Assembly: GCA_026315105.1 (NCBI GenBank)
Contig: CM048744.1
Location: 657,885,676 to 657,949,675, forward strand
Length of the DNA stretch: 64,000 nt
Source: Locusta migratoria
Lineage: Eukaryota > Arthropoda > Insecta > Orthoptera > Acrididae
Direction of reading: 5' to 3'
Shown here: positions 11,150 to 22,834 of the stretch, piece by piece
Layout of the letters: each line of letters starts with the position of its first letter
How positions within the stretch are numbered: position 1 is the first letter of the stretch
Program-made: the position numbers and the translations under genes
Notes under the pieces: generated by a model
Seen by the model: the letters and a program-made list of their open reading frames with translations, nothing else
What the model was told of the DNA's origin: nothing
The model's database searches: none

Positions 11150-12071
11150 AACCACTTCCTTACTAATATAACATTATTTAAATAAAAAAGAACTGTTAAT
11201 TAGTTTCACATAAAATCTAAAATCAATAAACAGACAAACCAGCTTTCATGAGCTTGAGCGCTCATGCCACACAAAATTTACGTAAATTACTGGAACATTG
11301 TACAATAAATCTACACATTAAATGAAATATACGAGAGGTAAATCATGCTGCTTGCTTTTTTAGTTTTACTGTTGAGCAAATGATCTATTTATATTTCCAT
11401 TATAAATTTATACAAGTTGAAATGAGTCGTAAAATAAATATATACAAATGTGGTGCTTTCAAGATGACAGCTAGAGACAATAAGCCATCATCTAAACCAT
11501 TGTTGAAATTTCATGGCGCATTCCAAAAATGGACATTTTAAACATGATTTCTCTATATTTTTATTTAGTAGTCAAACATTTGTAATTTTTGAGATATTGA
11601 AATTGTTTTTACAATCATGAGATGCACATAATTATTCCGACATTGCACATTCTTAAATGTTGACAGTATGTAATTTTATAGAATTTTTATTTTATTATGA
11701 ATTACTATAACGTGTAAAAGTTATATGTGTTGTTTAATGTTGAATCTATCGTTTAATCAGACAACAAAAGTAGTATATTTTAAAGTTACTCATTCAAAAC
11801 CTGATCTGGTATTAGTTGCAGTCCAAATTGTTGACATATATTGATGTTTAACAGTCAAGATCACTAAGCTATCAGATAACTTCATCAAAATTTAACTGAA
11901 CACGTATATTATTCATTAACACAGTAATTTGGTTTAATTATATATTGATGTATATACTGTTGAATACGAAACACTGCATTAAACTTATTATGTCCGCAAA
12001 GGATCTTTTAAGAAAAAAACTGTGACATGTTACACTGACTATACTCAAAAAATTTGACTGCGAGAAAAATA

Positions 12072-12119
<48 letters not shown>

Positions 12120-12880
12120 ACTTTCTTAATGTTCGACTACGAGAATTTTATGCAGATCAGTACCTGATTATCAAAATTCAGTATCACACTCAATTAAATA
12201 CAGTGTTGCATACGTCATTTACTACGGTACCAATGAAGAAATGTGTTTAACAGGATTACCAAACTCAATACTGCACTTTAAATCCACAAATAACTAATTA
12301 TCAAATAAAGTAAGTAGGTTAATTTTCTAATTACGTAAATGAAACAGGAAAGAAAGGTCAACTTTGTTACTTATTATTAATAATCACCATTACATTACCT
12401 AAACGATATAAACTTTTAATAATTACATGAAATGCTATTACCTTCATTCCATGGGTGGTACAACCTTTTTCACAATTATATGAAATGCAATATATACTTG
12501 CTGGCACAGCAGCCTCTGCTCCATACCTGAGCCACATACACAACTGCTCTCTTAGCGAGCTTAGCCGCAAGTCTGATTCTCTGTCTCACCGCACGAGCTA
12601 CAATGCTATGCGATATATAATCTTTGCCAAAGATGAAACTTCACATATTTATGTACACATATCGATACACACAGTAGAAGCAATATTATACCTTTTCTTG
12701 CAAGCAAGTTACTCGACACAGAACAGGAGGCACAATATTAGACATTTTCCTACAAATTCAGCAATATACTTTTTCTATAGACACGTTTCACGTGGAACTC
12801 ACAGTAGTCCTGCTAACACCCTTACGGAATGTAGTTTAGAGTACAAATCATAGGCCTTTCCCCGATTTCAGCCGATTTGG
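11150..12880. other. unassigned very AT-rich sequence with poly-A tract
   Basis: No gene or element recognised. An A-run of about 40 lies at 12079-12118. Confidence 0.45.
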
Positions 12881-12949
12881 ACAAACCTCCAACGTCTGCT
12901 GGGTTTAGACCGACACGTGGCCTGCCTGGCAGCTGTTGCAGCCACTTGC

Positions 12950-14160
12950 CACACACCACTGTCGGCCGTTTGGCTTTCCACACAATACCATTATTTACAC
13001 TAATTGCATGACCCTACGGACATTACTTCCTAAAAGTGAAGATCTAAGTGCATGGCTTGAGTGGTGCCATTAGAGGATCACTCGGATGACGGGCCGTGAT
13101 CTTCATGGATGAAAGCAGATTTTGCTTGCTCGCAAGTAACTGCCGTTTGCGCTTATGACATAGTCCTGGTGAAAGCTGTCTGGTAAAACAGGATTCACAG
13201 GTCTCTCCGCAGGCCTTACTGTCCGTGGAGCGATAAGCTACAACTGTCGTTCACCTTTGCTGTTTGTGGAGGGAAGGCTGACCACCACGCGGTACGTGTA
13301 GAATGTTGGAAAAACTTGTTCAAATGTTTATGAACTACCTTATACTAAAGACGACGCAAACATCCATGCTCGAGGGGGATTCGAACCCCCGACGGGGAAC
13401 GGCCTCGCGCTTCGGAGCATAGCGCCCCAATGCGCTCGTCCGCTCCGTCGCGGCAACATGTTGGAAGATCCGCTCTTCCGCCATTCTCGCAACAGGAAAG
13501 TGATGTGTTGTTGCAACAGAAAAATTTTCGCCCACACACTGTGTGTCAATGTAAAGTGTTCTCTGAAAGACGTGCACAAAATTACATGGCCAGTACAATC
13601 TTCGAATTAGTCTTCAGTCAGGGCGTGGGTGGCCCGGGGCGGCGGCAAAACAAAATGAGGCCCCCTATCCACTTGCAAATACATGTATTACTGTACAAAA
13701 AAGTAACTTTAAGAGTTTTGGAGGCCCCCCAGGACGAGAGGAACGGCACAATCTAAGAAAAATAACTAAATAGCTAAGCTTCCAAGATTTGGAGTCCGCA
13801 GAACAGGAAGCCAAGGGCGCTCTAAGTATAAAAGAAATAAAAATAAAAATAAATAAAAAGCACGTGCTTTCGAGTTATTTGTAGACTCCCCAAAACGACA
13901 GGCCCAGGGCGGTCCACCCTCTCCACTCGCCCCCCTTCCCCCCTCACCACGCTCCTTAGTCCGCCATTGCCTCCGGTCGCGCACGTTTAGTACAAGATGG
14001 GACGCCATGTGTAACTCGTACAACGGCAGCTAGTCAAGCAAGTGGAATTATGTATCCCGAGGCAGTATTCTCCATTATGACCGAATGGTTGCCAGACTTT
14101 AGCGTCTGCATTGCCGCTTGTGGAAGCTTCACCACGTGCTTAAGTGGCTGTTTCAGCGTG
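12950..14160 (+). pseudogene. Tc1-like transposase relic, interrupted
   Basis: Plus-strand pieces follow Tc1 order: VIFMDESRFCLLAS (DESRF, first catalytic Asp) near 13100, then a block reading like the VMVWG..GY..RTPL region near 13210-13290, then after a SINE (13318-13456) a decayed QQENFRPHT (second catalytic motif) near 13515. A C-terminal-like segment (LPDFSVCIAACGSFTTC) near 14088-14140 may be its end, separated by a purine-rich repeat at about 13615-13980. Each piece needs different frames. The DESRF part is the secure one and the tail assignment is tentative. Confidence 0.6.
13318..13456 (-). mobile_element. SINE family A, short subtype with internal deletion
   Basis: Minus-strand copy with B box (GGATTCGAACCCCCGAC) and the GCGCTTCGGAGCATAGCGCC head of the second subfamily. 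The usual GGGACTTAACTACGGGG body segment is missing, so it carries an internal deletion. It splits a Tc1 relic. Confidence 0.8.
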
Positions 14161-14282
14161 GTTCGACACCTAGCAGCCGAGTACCGCTTTGGCTTTTGAT
14201 GTAGACGTAAATTTAATCAGTTCATGTACTCAATATTCACTGTTTCAAAAACAATACTGAGGGAACTGGGTGTAGTAATTTT

Positions 14283-14532
14283 CTAGTTTTCAAAATGAAA
14301 TGCCAAGATCCCACATTAATGATTTATTCACTGACGACTGGTCACCATCATCTGGTCACATACACATTACAAGCTGGTCATCTTGTTAAAAAATTGGGTA
14401 TAAAATAACAAGTGTAATATTGCACTTAGTCACTATATAAAAAATGCAAAAGTTAAAAACATGACAGCTTACAGTATTTTGATAACTATAAATTGATCAG
14501 ATCGCCTCCAAACCCGACTATGTCAGGAAATC
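14283..14532 (+). mobile_element. single-arm copy of the 16.7-kb foldback family, with TSD
   Basis: It shares blocks with the 16661-17330 foldback (CCATCATCTGGTCACATA, TTGGGTATAAAATAACAAG, GCACTTAGTCACTATATA, GACTATGTCAGG) but is not a palindrome and lacks the central GAAAC block. An 11-bp direct repeat GTAGTAATTTT (14272-14282 and 14533-14543) defines the ends. Confidence 0.7.
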
Positions 14533-14776
14533 GTAGTAATTTTAATTTTTGGAAGTGTATTTTCGATTGAAAGTCTGCACTTACAATACTGAAAATAATA
14601 ATAAGGGGATCATGTAACCTATTTTATTCAGATATGAGTCACGATTGTAAGTTGTGTCTGATCCAGTACGATACTTTGCTGTCTCAGTTCTTTACTTGAA
14701 CATTATTGTCCGCCAGAAAAGAAGCCATCTCCTATGGCATAAGTCTAGCGCACAAGAAAAGGTCGAAGGAACTCGT

Positions 14777-14968
14777 TCAAATGTTTGTTAAGCTTATGGG
14801 ACTTAACTACGGGGTTATCAGTCCCTAAACTTACAAACTACTTATCAACTAGCTTATCATAAGGACGGCACAAATATCCATGCCCGAGGGGGGATTCGAA
14901 CCCCCGACCGTAGTGGCCGTGAAGACCGTGACTGAAGCGCCTCAGTCCCCTCGGCCACCGCGGCCGGC
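14777..14968 (-). mobile_element. SINE family A copy with TSD
   Basis: Full-length minus-strand copy (head, B box GGATTCGAACCCCCGACC, body). The 11-bp direct repeat AAGGAACTCGT at 14766-14776 and 14969-14979 is perfect. Confidence 0.94.
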
Positions 14969-14984
14969 AAGGAACTCGTCAAAG

Positions 14985-15610
14985 CGCCATTCTGAATGAG
15001 ATACAGGTCCGTACGTCCACCAATACTGACTGCTGCATTCGTCCACCACCACGATACGGTGACTTTTCCAGCACATTAACAGAATTGTTCCTTTTTCCCT
15101 CCAGATTGTTCGGCTGAACAAAAAGTCTTGACTCATCTGTGAACAGTACTAGGCGCCGTTCGTTACGACTCCGATCCTGATGTTCCTCCGCCGAGTTTCA
15201 GCGGGCTAAACGGTGTCGTGGTTTTAATGAGAAACACACCATACGCCTCCATGCGAAGAGGCCACATTCGCAAAGGTGATTTCGGACTATTTGTGTTGAT
15301 ACTGCGCGTCCTGTTGCTGCCTGGAGGGTGCGTTGCAGCTGAGTTGCATTCAGCCTCCTGCCTCATTGGAATGTTAACCAGAGATAACGGTCATCTCTTG
15401 CTGATCTTACCCATGTACGGCTTTGGCCTTGCCTCCTTTTAACGGTTCCTATCCCCTTCAGTCCGGGAAATTACACTTTGGGACACTCCAGTAGCTGCAG
15501 TCACCTACCTCAGCCCCGATTCCAATCTTCATACGGCTTCGGATAAGTCACATTGTTGTTGCATGGCACTACCTGCTCAGCACACTGCCTCAGACCAATT
15601 GCTTGTTTAA
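14985..15610 (-). pseudogene. Tc1-like transposase relic
   Basis: The minus strand carries, in order, a decayed DNA-binding region (LQAATGRAVSTQIVRNHL, CGLFAWRR) near 15350-15240, RNERRLVLFTDESRLFV (DES motif with the first catalytic Asp) near 15150-15100, and a GGGRMQQSVLVDVRT block near 15050-15000. Stops and frameshifts separate the parts. Its last block resembles the Tc1 relic at 35490-35950, so they may be one family. Confidence 0.75.
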
Positions 15611-15837
15611 TTCGTTTGGTAGAGTGAACACAACACCAACACCCTCTGCAGCAACTTCATTTTATTGCATCTCGGTTGTCGAAATTGTTGTTGTCTTCAC
15701 TCAGTGGAACCGACAGACAGGCAGCGTACCGTTTTTGTTCAGTTTGCCGTAGACAATCCTTCAGAACGTAGGTAGCTCAATTGATCCCCTAACTTTAAAA
15801 ACAATGCGTCTTATCAATCATTATCTGTTTATTATAG

Positions 15838-16165
15838 GTACAAATTTACTGGTTTCGGTTTTAAACCATCTTCAGAAAAGTAAACTAAACGGACTGATTA
15901 CGTCGGTTGTCTGCTAGTTTATCCATGTCAATCAATAAAAGACTGGTAAAATGTCACTTGACATTAGGTCTTGATAACGCATACTGGAAAATCTTTGAAT
16001 TCATTGACCTTGGTTCACTAAATGCAACCAGGCATTGCTTTTATCTGCCATGAATCTTTTATTTATTGAAATGAATAATGTAGTAGTGAATGTATCAACG
16101 TAATCAGTCTGTTTAGTTTACTTTTGTAGGATGGTTTGAAACGGAAACCGGAAAGTTTAACTATA
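15838..16165. repeat. foldback element with hammerhead-like core
   Basis: The left arm (about 15838-15905) is an imperfect inverted copy of 16098-16165, with ~190 bp between the arms. The complement of 15852-15875 reads CTGAAGA, a GGTTT/AAACC hairpin, then GAAAC, which is the conserved core order of a hammerhead ribozyme. The right-arm counterpart is degraded. Confidence 0.7.
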
Positions 16166-16210
16166 ATAACCATCTGATGGTTGACAAGATGCATTTTTTT
16201 TTTAAAAAAT

Positions 16211-17685
16211 AGGGTGTCCCAAAAAGAATGACCCGATTTTAGCTTGTAATAATATTAAGACAAATGTCATTAGGTAACTGAAATAGCGCTAGATGTAATC
16301 GGCATGGCCTAGAGTTTAAAAAAAACCTGCAAGATCTCGCTACAAGCGCTGACCTGATGCGTGCAGCCAGTCTCGCGCAATACGTACCCTACTTTTTTGA
16401 GGGAGAAACCGTAACAGGACAATCATATCTGGCAGTGCTACGGAACTGGTTATTGCCATAACTTTGACAATTTCATCTGTCAGCAAGATGGAGCACCACC
16501 GCACTGGCACAACAATGTGCACGGCTTCCTCGATATCAACGTGCATCAACGTCGGATAGGACGTACAAACCGCGAGACCAGGCTTTACACTCTTGTCCTC
16601 CTAAGTCCCTTGACTTAACACCGTGTGATTTCTTCCTGTGGGGACCGTCTATAATGATCATAGTTTTGAAAATGACAAGCCAAGATCGCACACTAACAAT
16701 TTATGAAATGACGACCGGTTTCGGTGCACTGTGTCACCATCATCTGGTCACATATATGTTATAATCTGGTCATCTGACAAAAATATAAAAGACATGCAAG
16801 AAATAACGTAAAAACATAAAAAAAACATACATTTGGGATTAGGAGGCACTTATCTTACCTTGTTAAGGAAATTGGGTATAAAATAACAAGAGCAACACTG
16901 CACTTAGTCACTATATACAAAATACAGAAGTTAAAATCACGACAGCGTACAAAATACTTGAGTATTTTGGAGTATTTTGAGTATTTTGTAAGCTGTCATG
17001 ATTTTAACTTATGTATTCTTATACAGTGACTAAGGGCAATGTTGCAATTATTGTTATTTTTTACCCAATTTTTAACAAGGTAGGATAAGTGCCTCTTAAT
17101 CCCAAATGTATGTTTCTTTTATGTTTTTGCGTTATTTCTTCCATGTCTTTTATATTTTTGACAGATGACTAGATTATAACATATATGTGACCAGATGATG
17201 GTGACACAGTGCCCCGAAACCGGTCGTCATACAATAAATTATTAGTGTGCGATCTGGGCTTGTCATTTTGAAAACTATAAAACGATTATATCGCCTCGAG
17301 ACCCGACTATGTCAGGTAATCTTAATTATCAGACTGTCGACAGGACGTTAAACCCTAAGCTTCCTTCCCATTCCTATGGGGTTTCGTTAAACACTGTATT
17401 TACGTTCCTCCCTTACCTCGTGACATTGACGGACTAAAAACCAGAATATGAGCTGCCATACCTTCAGTGACAGATGACACCTTACTCTCAGTTTGAGTTG
17501 AATTCGGCTATCGACTAGGTGTCGTCCGTGGAGCCAATAGAGGACATATTGAACATTTATGATGGATTTTTATAAACTTCTGTTTTTTGTAAGTAATTTA
17601 GTATGATATTTGTCGGTGTGAAAGCCCTTCTTCCTAATAAATAATTCTATTCAAAATCGGGTCATTCTTTTTTTGGGACACCCTG
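16211..17685 (+). mobile_element. mariner-like element remnant carrying a foldback insertion
   Basis: The inverted ends AGGGTGTCCCAAAAAGAATG (16211) and the complement of the matching block ending at 17685 are near identical, followed by TA on the right. Between them the plus strand has FHLSARW/QQDGAPPHWHNN-like sequence near 16480-16510, a decayed SPLDLTPCDFFLWG near 16605-16640, and C-terminal coding traces near 17400-17570. The N-terminal half is absent. A foldback (16661-17330) split the catalytic region. Confidence 0.78.
16661..17330. repeat. long foldback element (arms ~290 bp)
   Basis: The sequence from 16661 to about 16960 is closely matched by the complement of 16985-17283, with the centre near 16970 rich in GAGTATTTTG units. 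Both arms carry GATGATGGTGACACAGTGC followed by a GAAACCGG block (plus strand at 17191-17220, minus strand at 16718-16745). A one-armed relative is at 14283-14532. It has no coding capacity. Confidence 0.88.
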
Positions 17686-17839
17686 TATATTACGGCTGTT
17701 ACCCCTCTGTAAAAATTTTATCCCTTAATTGGTTTGACCAGTGTATGTAATAAATGATGTAAATAACAAAGTACTGGGCGATGCGCGTTTCTTCGAACGT
17801 AAGTGATGCAGTAACGTGATACTTAAATGGGTGTGTAGT

Positions 17840-18110
17840 CGTGCAAAGAGCCCTGTGACGGGTGGGCGGCAGAGGCGGTGTTTGCCTGTCGCCGGTGGCG
17901 GCGGCGAGTGGGCCATTAGCTAATTGCGGCCTAATTGCCGCTTGGCCCTCGGCGGCCCACTGACCCTCCTGGCACACTGGAGCGCCCTCAAAGCGCCACC
18001 CCTAACCGCTCCTCTCAACCCCCACTTCTGCATCCCTGCGCAAACAGCTGCCGTCGCCATAGCCTCACTGCAATGTACTGTACACTGTACACTGAGGGAT
18101 GGCAATAAGC
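17840..18110. promoter_or_regulatory. GC-rich island with paired TAATTG motifs (candidate regulatory DNA)
   Basis: An abrupt GC-rich block sits between two transposons. It contains TTAGCTAATTGCGGCCTAAT and a further TAATTG, flanked by GGCGGCGG and GGCGGCCC. TAATTG/TTAG are homeodomain-type cores. It matches no repeat seen elsewhere in the window. The regulatory role is inference only. There is no supported ORF. Confidence 0.35.
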
Positions 18111-18144
18111 ACAAATATAGATGACAGCAGTACAGTTAATATAT

Positions 18145-20770
18145 AGGGCACACGGGAATAACGATCTAAGTCCAGTTTGGAGGATCCCGAGAAAATTAAA
18201 TTTCAAACTTTGAAGTCTGTTATCTGGTTACAGATTTAATTAATTTGGAGATTCTTCCCCTGAAACTGTTGTCTACTTTATTTTTTATATCACTGAATAA
18301 TAACCAGTTACAATAGTACAGCACAACAATGGAAAAGCATAGTCAAACAACAATATACAAAATTTCCAAGGTTAAAACGCTCTAAGTCCATTCATAAATG
18401 AATTTAAAAGCTTATGAACTACTTTTTTGTGAATATTATTACCAATGTACCATTTTTACACATGACACATACGATGTATTCAATAATTACAATATCTGAA
18501 ATGATTTTAAAAGCATACAAACAATTGTTAGGGCTTTATTACAGTCTGACAGTTTTTCTAAATTATTTACCTTTATATATGGCACACAAGTTATTATTTA
18601 ATAATGCTAAACAGTAACAAAAGTAAATTTATCGCATAGGGAAAATATAAGTCCAGAGTTACAATGTCTGTAAAATTATGAAACGCTATCTCACTCATCT
18701 TCATCATTAGTTTGGCCGACTGGTAATGAACTGAAATATTGTTGAGCTTCTGGACCACGAAACTGCTTCAAAATTTGCAGATCGTCATATTTTGCTTTAG
18801 GGATGCCAAGAAGCTGTATGTGACTTTGTGAAGGCAGGGGCTTCTCTTTTAGTTCTTGAAGTTGAGGAGCATCAATGATCTTGTAGGTTTCATATGCACC
18901 ACAGTATGACTGTCGCAGATAGGCCAGTTTATCATTCTGCGTCACGAGGAACTGTGAGATAGTTCTTTGAGCAAAAGGACATTTCTTCTTGTAACTTTTA
19001 TTCAGAAATTGCCCCCACTGAAGAAAAAAAAATCTTGCTTACAGTCTACGACAGCAAACGGTTCTGGAAGTCTTCTTGAAGTTTCAATAACTTGACGCCA
19101 GTCATTTGGCGTTTCGCATATTGCCTCTGTATTTACTAGGCCCATGTTTTTGTTACATTCAAGATAGGAATGACCGCTCACAGAAAAAGTTATATGGATG
19201 CGGTCAAATCTTCCTTTAGCATGCACCAAGAAATGACAGAAACGAAACAAATTTTAGTTCTTCCTGAGCAACAATCGCAGAATACACTGAATTCACGTAC
19301 ACTGTTGGGGATACTTCGGTACAGTAATTCCATAGCATAGAACAAACTTTGTCTGAACCTTTGTTTGAAATGGTTTGATCATAGGTATAGAATACGGACT
19401 TTCCTGTGGCAAGGGAATGTATATTAAATGAGTAAAATGATAGCTGCCGTTGGTAGTAAACCTCACTTGTTGAGATATTGGGAAGTGGGAGATTTTTCTG
19501 ATAATCCATCGTAATTGCAACTATGTTTCCGATTTTTCTACACTTCCGCCGTTTCATAAAACCTGTCAGCCTTTTTTTGTGTATTTTCAGCAGATAAGCA
19601 TTTTCTTTTCTTAATCAGGTCATGTAAAGACACCTCATCGTGACTGCTAGCTATCTGTGAATCAACTTGAGCAACATCAGCTTCAAATTTATCGCATATG
19701 CTGTAGGTATCAGTCCTTGGGTAGACAAAACTTATATTTTGTCACAAAAATTAAACAATATTGTTCATAGGAGATTGGGTTGTCCGGGAATTTGTTTAAG
19801 TACATCTGGTGTAACTTCTTGACGTTAAGTTCTTTAGATAAGTAGAGTTTCTTACTGTCATGCAAGCTGTAATGAGCAGTACGCCCTTTGAGCAATTGCA
19901 TATGTTGATGAACTTTGGCTATTGTTTCACTCTTAAGTTTGTGTGGCCTATTTACCCCTGGTCTCGACGTGTGCTTCCCCTGTAGTGGCCAGGGAACGTT
20001 TCAAAGTGATGAGACGTCGATTTGTTATGCCATGAATTGACAGAAGTGCTGCATGACAGACTGGTATTTCTACTACCTTTCCATCCCTTACCACCCGAAC
20101 TTTGTAACTGTAGAAGAAATCACGATATTGTGCTTCATCAGTATTCTTTCTTGGCCTCCTGCGCAATATAGGCTTCACAGTGAGTAGACCATATAAATGT
20201 GCATTTTGTATGTCATAAGATGCCATTTCATTAAACTGCTTAATCAATGTATTTCTTTCTTTGATAGTTGTATTTACAAAGCAATTCAAGCGTGAACACT
20301 TACAGTCGTCGCCGGTAATGTGACTCATAGCTCGAATGCGTTTTGAAGCATCTGTAACTCGCCCATGAACATTCCTCTTCTTTGAACAGGTTCCAGTTTT
20401 TGCACTAGAATTTTCTTCACTACTGCTTGACATTGTGAAATTTTTCGAACACTGACTCAACACACAGCTACAGCACAACTGACTGTGCACTAACAATGTT
20501 ATTCTGAGATTGTGTTTATAACAATGAAATGCAATAATGGATCATTAACGGCCGCATCCGTGGACTTTGATCGTTCTTCCAAAGGAAATATGTGACTTTG
20601 TCCATTCTTCCAAAGTACACAAAAACTTTGAGACTGAATTACATGGACACCGATCAATTCTCCGAACTCAGAGTTTCACAGGCTGGAAGTTCTTCATTTC
20701 TACTAAAAGATGGCAGTGCAAGCTAAAATTCGATCTGCGATGGACTTTGATCGTTTTTCCCGTGCACCCT
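18145..20770. mobile_element. DNA transposon with TIRs, superfamily unresolved
   Basis: The left end AGGGCACACGGGAATAACGA (18145) matches the complement of the right end, AGGGTGCACGGGAAAAACGA (ending 20770), and the match continues through TCTAAGTCCA / TCAAAGTCCA. Flanking T(A/C)ATATAT on both sides may be an 8-bp duplication, but the sequence is low complexity. Several subterminal copies of a GGACTTTGATCGTTCTTCC-like unit occur near 20561, 20592 and 20741, with inverted versions near 18161, 18380 and 18645. They are plausible transposase-binding sites. The only gene inside is the decayed transposase-like ORF at 18691-20496. Confidence 0.72.
18691..20496 (-). pseudogene. transposase-like protein, decayed, inside the 18.1-20.8 kb element
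   Basis: Minus-strand segments follow the order of a protein type common in insect genomes and usually left uncharacterised. First is a Cys-containing N-terminus (DDCKCSRLNCF) with EIPVCHAALLSIHGIT and AHVETRGK (20496-19948). Then come HYSLHDSKKLYLSKELNVKK and a YEQYCLIF block (to 19710), then a core ITMDYQKNLPLPNIS with YYQRQLSFYSFNIH and NKGSDKV (19557-19216). GHSYLECNKNMGLV with a DWRQVIE block follows (19250-19002), and finally a C-terminus ending in NDEDE (18945-18691). In relatives a SDN-type motif follows the NKGS block; here the frame shifts at that point. Stops and frameshifts separate most segments. The DDE assignment is inference from the Asp in ITMDY and the GHS block. Confidence 0.6.
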
Positions 20771-20878
20771 TCATATATAAATTGAGGTGTTCGTGTCTAT
20801 ATTTCACTCTGCAGCCATAACTACGCATAGCATACCAATAGTGTTTGTTTAAGGTATGATTCTATTTTTTGGAATATA

Positions 20879-21165
20879 TATTATGAATATAATAAATATA
20901 GTATGCATCATTGGTCGTTTTTATTAATGTTTTTGCAGATCGATTTCGATCACATAATGATCATCCTCAATGCACCAGTCATCGTAATATCAGCTAAGCA
21001 TAATCCTATGCCATATTAGCTGAATGTAACAGATTTTTTTCAACATATCAATGTAGTGTCCAACTCATTTCATGGTTGGACACTACATTGATATGTTCAA
21101 AAAATTCTGTTATAATAAAAAACGATCACTGCTGCATACTATATTTATTATAATAATAGTGTTTG
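20879..21165. repeat. foldback element with hammerhead-like core
   Basis: Outer arms pair 20879-20929 with 21113-21165 (AATAAATATAGTATGCA in both). The inner arms around CAACATATCAATGTAGTGTC (21043-21062) form a near-perfect hairpin. The complement of 20944-20970 reads TTGAGGA, then GATCA/TGATC, then GAAA, a one-base-off hammerhead core. Confidence 0.75.
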
Positions 21166-21418
21166 TATTTGGTAGCAGGTATCAGTCTCCCATTGGGCAA
21201 TTTGGTGCTAGACGTTGATAACGATAAGGACATGGAAGATATGGGAGTTGAAACTTAACGACTTATATAAAATTCTAAGTGCGGGTGTCAACATTTTGCT
21301 CTTCAGCAAAAACTACTCAGCAGAGTTTTTGTAGTACAAAGTCTCCCGTTGTAAACCATAGCAGTTCCGTGTCGATAGCTATAAGAGGTTGGTTGAACGT
21401 CGTCGCTTAAATAAAATT

Positions 21419-21611
21419 CAAATGTTTGTAGAGCTTATGGGACTTAACTACGGGGTCATCAGTCCCTAAACTTACAAACTACTTATGAACTAGCTAATAC
21501 TAAGGACGGCACAAATATTCATACCCGAGGGGGATTCGAACCCCCGACCGAAGTAGCCGTGCAGAACGTGACTGACGCGCCGCAGACCGCTCGGCCACTG
21601 CGGCCGGCTCA
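21419..21611 (-). mobile_element. SINE family A copy
   Basis: Full-length minus-strand copy. Flanks GCTTAAATAAAATT (21405-21418) and GCTTATATATAATT (21612-21625) are a slightly diverged direct repeat. The head ends GCGCGCCGCAGACCGCTC, a different head subtype from copies with GCGCCTCAGTC. Confidence 0.9.
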
Positions 21612-21667
21612 GCTTATATATAATTCGTACTCAAGACCAGCGATGACTTTTGACACTATAATAGCAA

Positions 21668-22040
21668 AGAGTGTAATTGGGAATATAAATGTATTCCAAG
21701 CCACAGTTACTTGTTGTAAAAATTTTAATACTTCATATGTAATGCGCAACCAGTTTCAATGCACTATGGCATCATTTTCAAGTGCTCCAAAATAAAGAAA
21801 ATTTTTATAAAAGTACAAAGGTAAGACAAAAAATAATATACATTATAATTTTGTAAATGTATCTTAATTTTTGTCTTACCTTTGTACTTTCATAAAAATT
21901 TTCTCTATTGTCGAGCACTTGAAAATAATGCTATAGTGGATTGAAACTGGTTGTTTATTACATATGAAGTATTAAAAAAATTTTTTCAACAAGTAACTGT
22001 GGTTTTGGATACATTTATATTCCCTATTACATAATTTATT
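21668..22040. repeat. foldback element with GAAAC/CTTGAAA motif
   Basis: The left arm (about 21668-21840) is matched by the complement of 21855-22040, sharing TTGTCTTACCTTTGTACTTT and AACTGTGG/CCACAGTT blocks. The complement of 21753-21783 reads CTTGAAA, an AATG/CATT stem, then GAAAC, resembling the cores in the other foldbacks but weaker. Confidence 0.75.
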
Positions 22041-22359
22041 CCAGTTGCTCTCCTAACTGACATTATGTCAGATAATAATAATAGCAAAGAGGTTATATAC
22101 AGCGAAAGGTGATGCTCTAGGTGTGATGCATGTTCCTCAGTCGTTTTTCTGCTATAAGTGTACGAATAAAGAAAAATAAGTTAATATTACAGTTTGAAAA
22201 CTAAAACTACAAAGAAAGACGCCAAAGCGTAACAAAGAAATTTCGCGTTCTCGTTCAGTTTGTAAAGTACAGAATACGGCGCTGAAAAGTGAATCTACAG
22301 ACGATAGAAACTTGCAATTCGTAGAGGTTGTTTATCTTACACTGTAAGCATGAGCGATT

Positions 22360-22690
22360 TTCTTAATATTCCCACCCCTAAGGGGGTGAAATAAGGGGAT
22401 CAACGGTTTTTTGAAAATACCTAGCTACTCAGGAAATTTTGAAGCAGGAAATACGAAACTTCTGATTTAGATTTTTGACTGGAATTTTAAAAACAAGTGT
22501 TTCGCTATTTTTGGAAATTCTACCATTAATCGGGTGAAACAAGGGACAATCATATAAACATGCTACTAAAACTATTCTGTTGCTAGAAATGCAAAATTTG
22601 GCTTTGCAACCATGGTTAGAATTTAATGTGTTTCGGGGTGTTTTGAATTCTGCCATCAATGGTGCAATAGCGGGTGCCAAGTTGTATCAA
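22360..22690. repeat. degenerate tandem repeat, period roughly 115-130 bp
   Basis: Three diverged units share the order GAAATTCTACC/GAATTCTGCC, then GGGTGAAA(C/T)AAGGG and a TTTCG(C/G) block. The first has a CACCCCTAAGGGGGTG hairpin. No coding function was seen. Confidence 0.45.
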
Positions 22691-22834
22691 AATACTTGAA
22701 CAGGAAAGCAATTTTAAAGCTAAATCTATGAAAATTTATATTGAGAAGTAGAAAGAACCAATGCTTATTATCCGGTCAGCGCGTGCTAAGTAGCTGGAAT
22801 TAAGTTAGTAGCTTATGACGATAATAGTGGAAAC

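Noticed and set aside
17725..18206. Short ORFs in the GC-rich island as a gene
   Set aside because: All are under 95 codons, occur on both strands and show no domain; they arise because GC-rich DNA has few stops.
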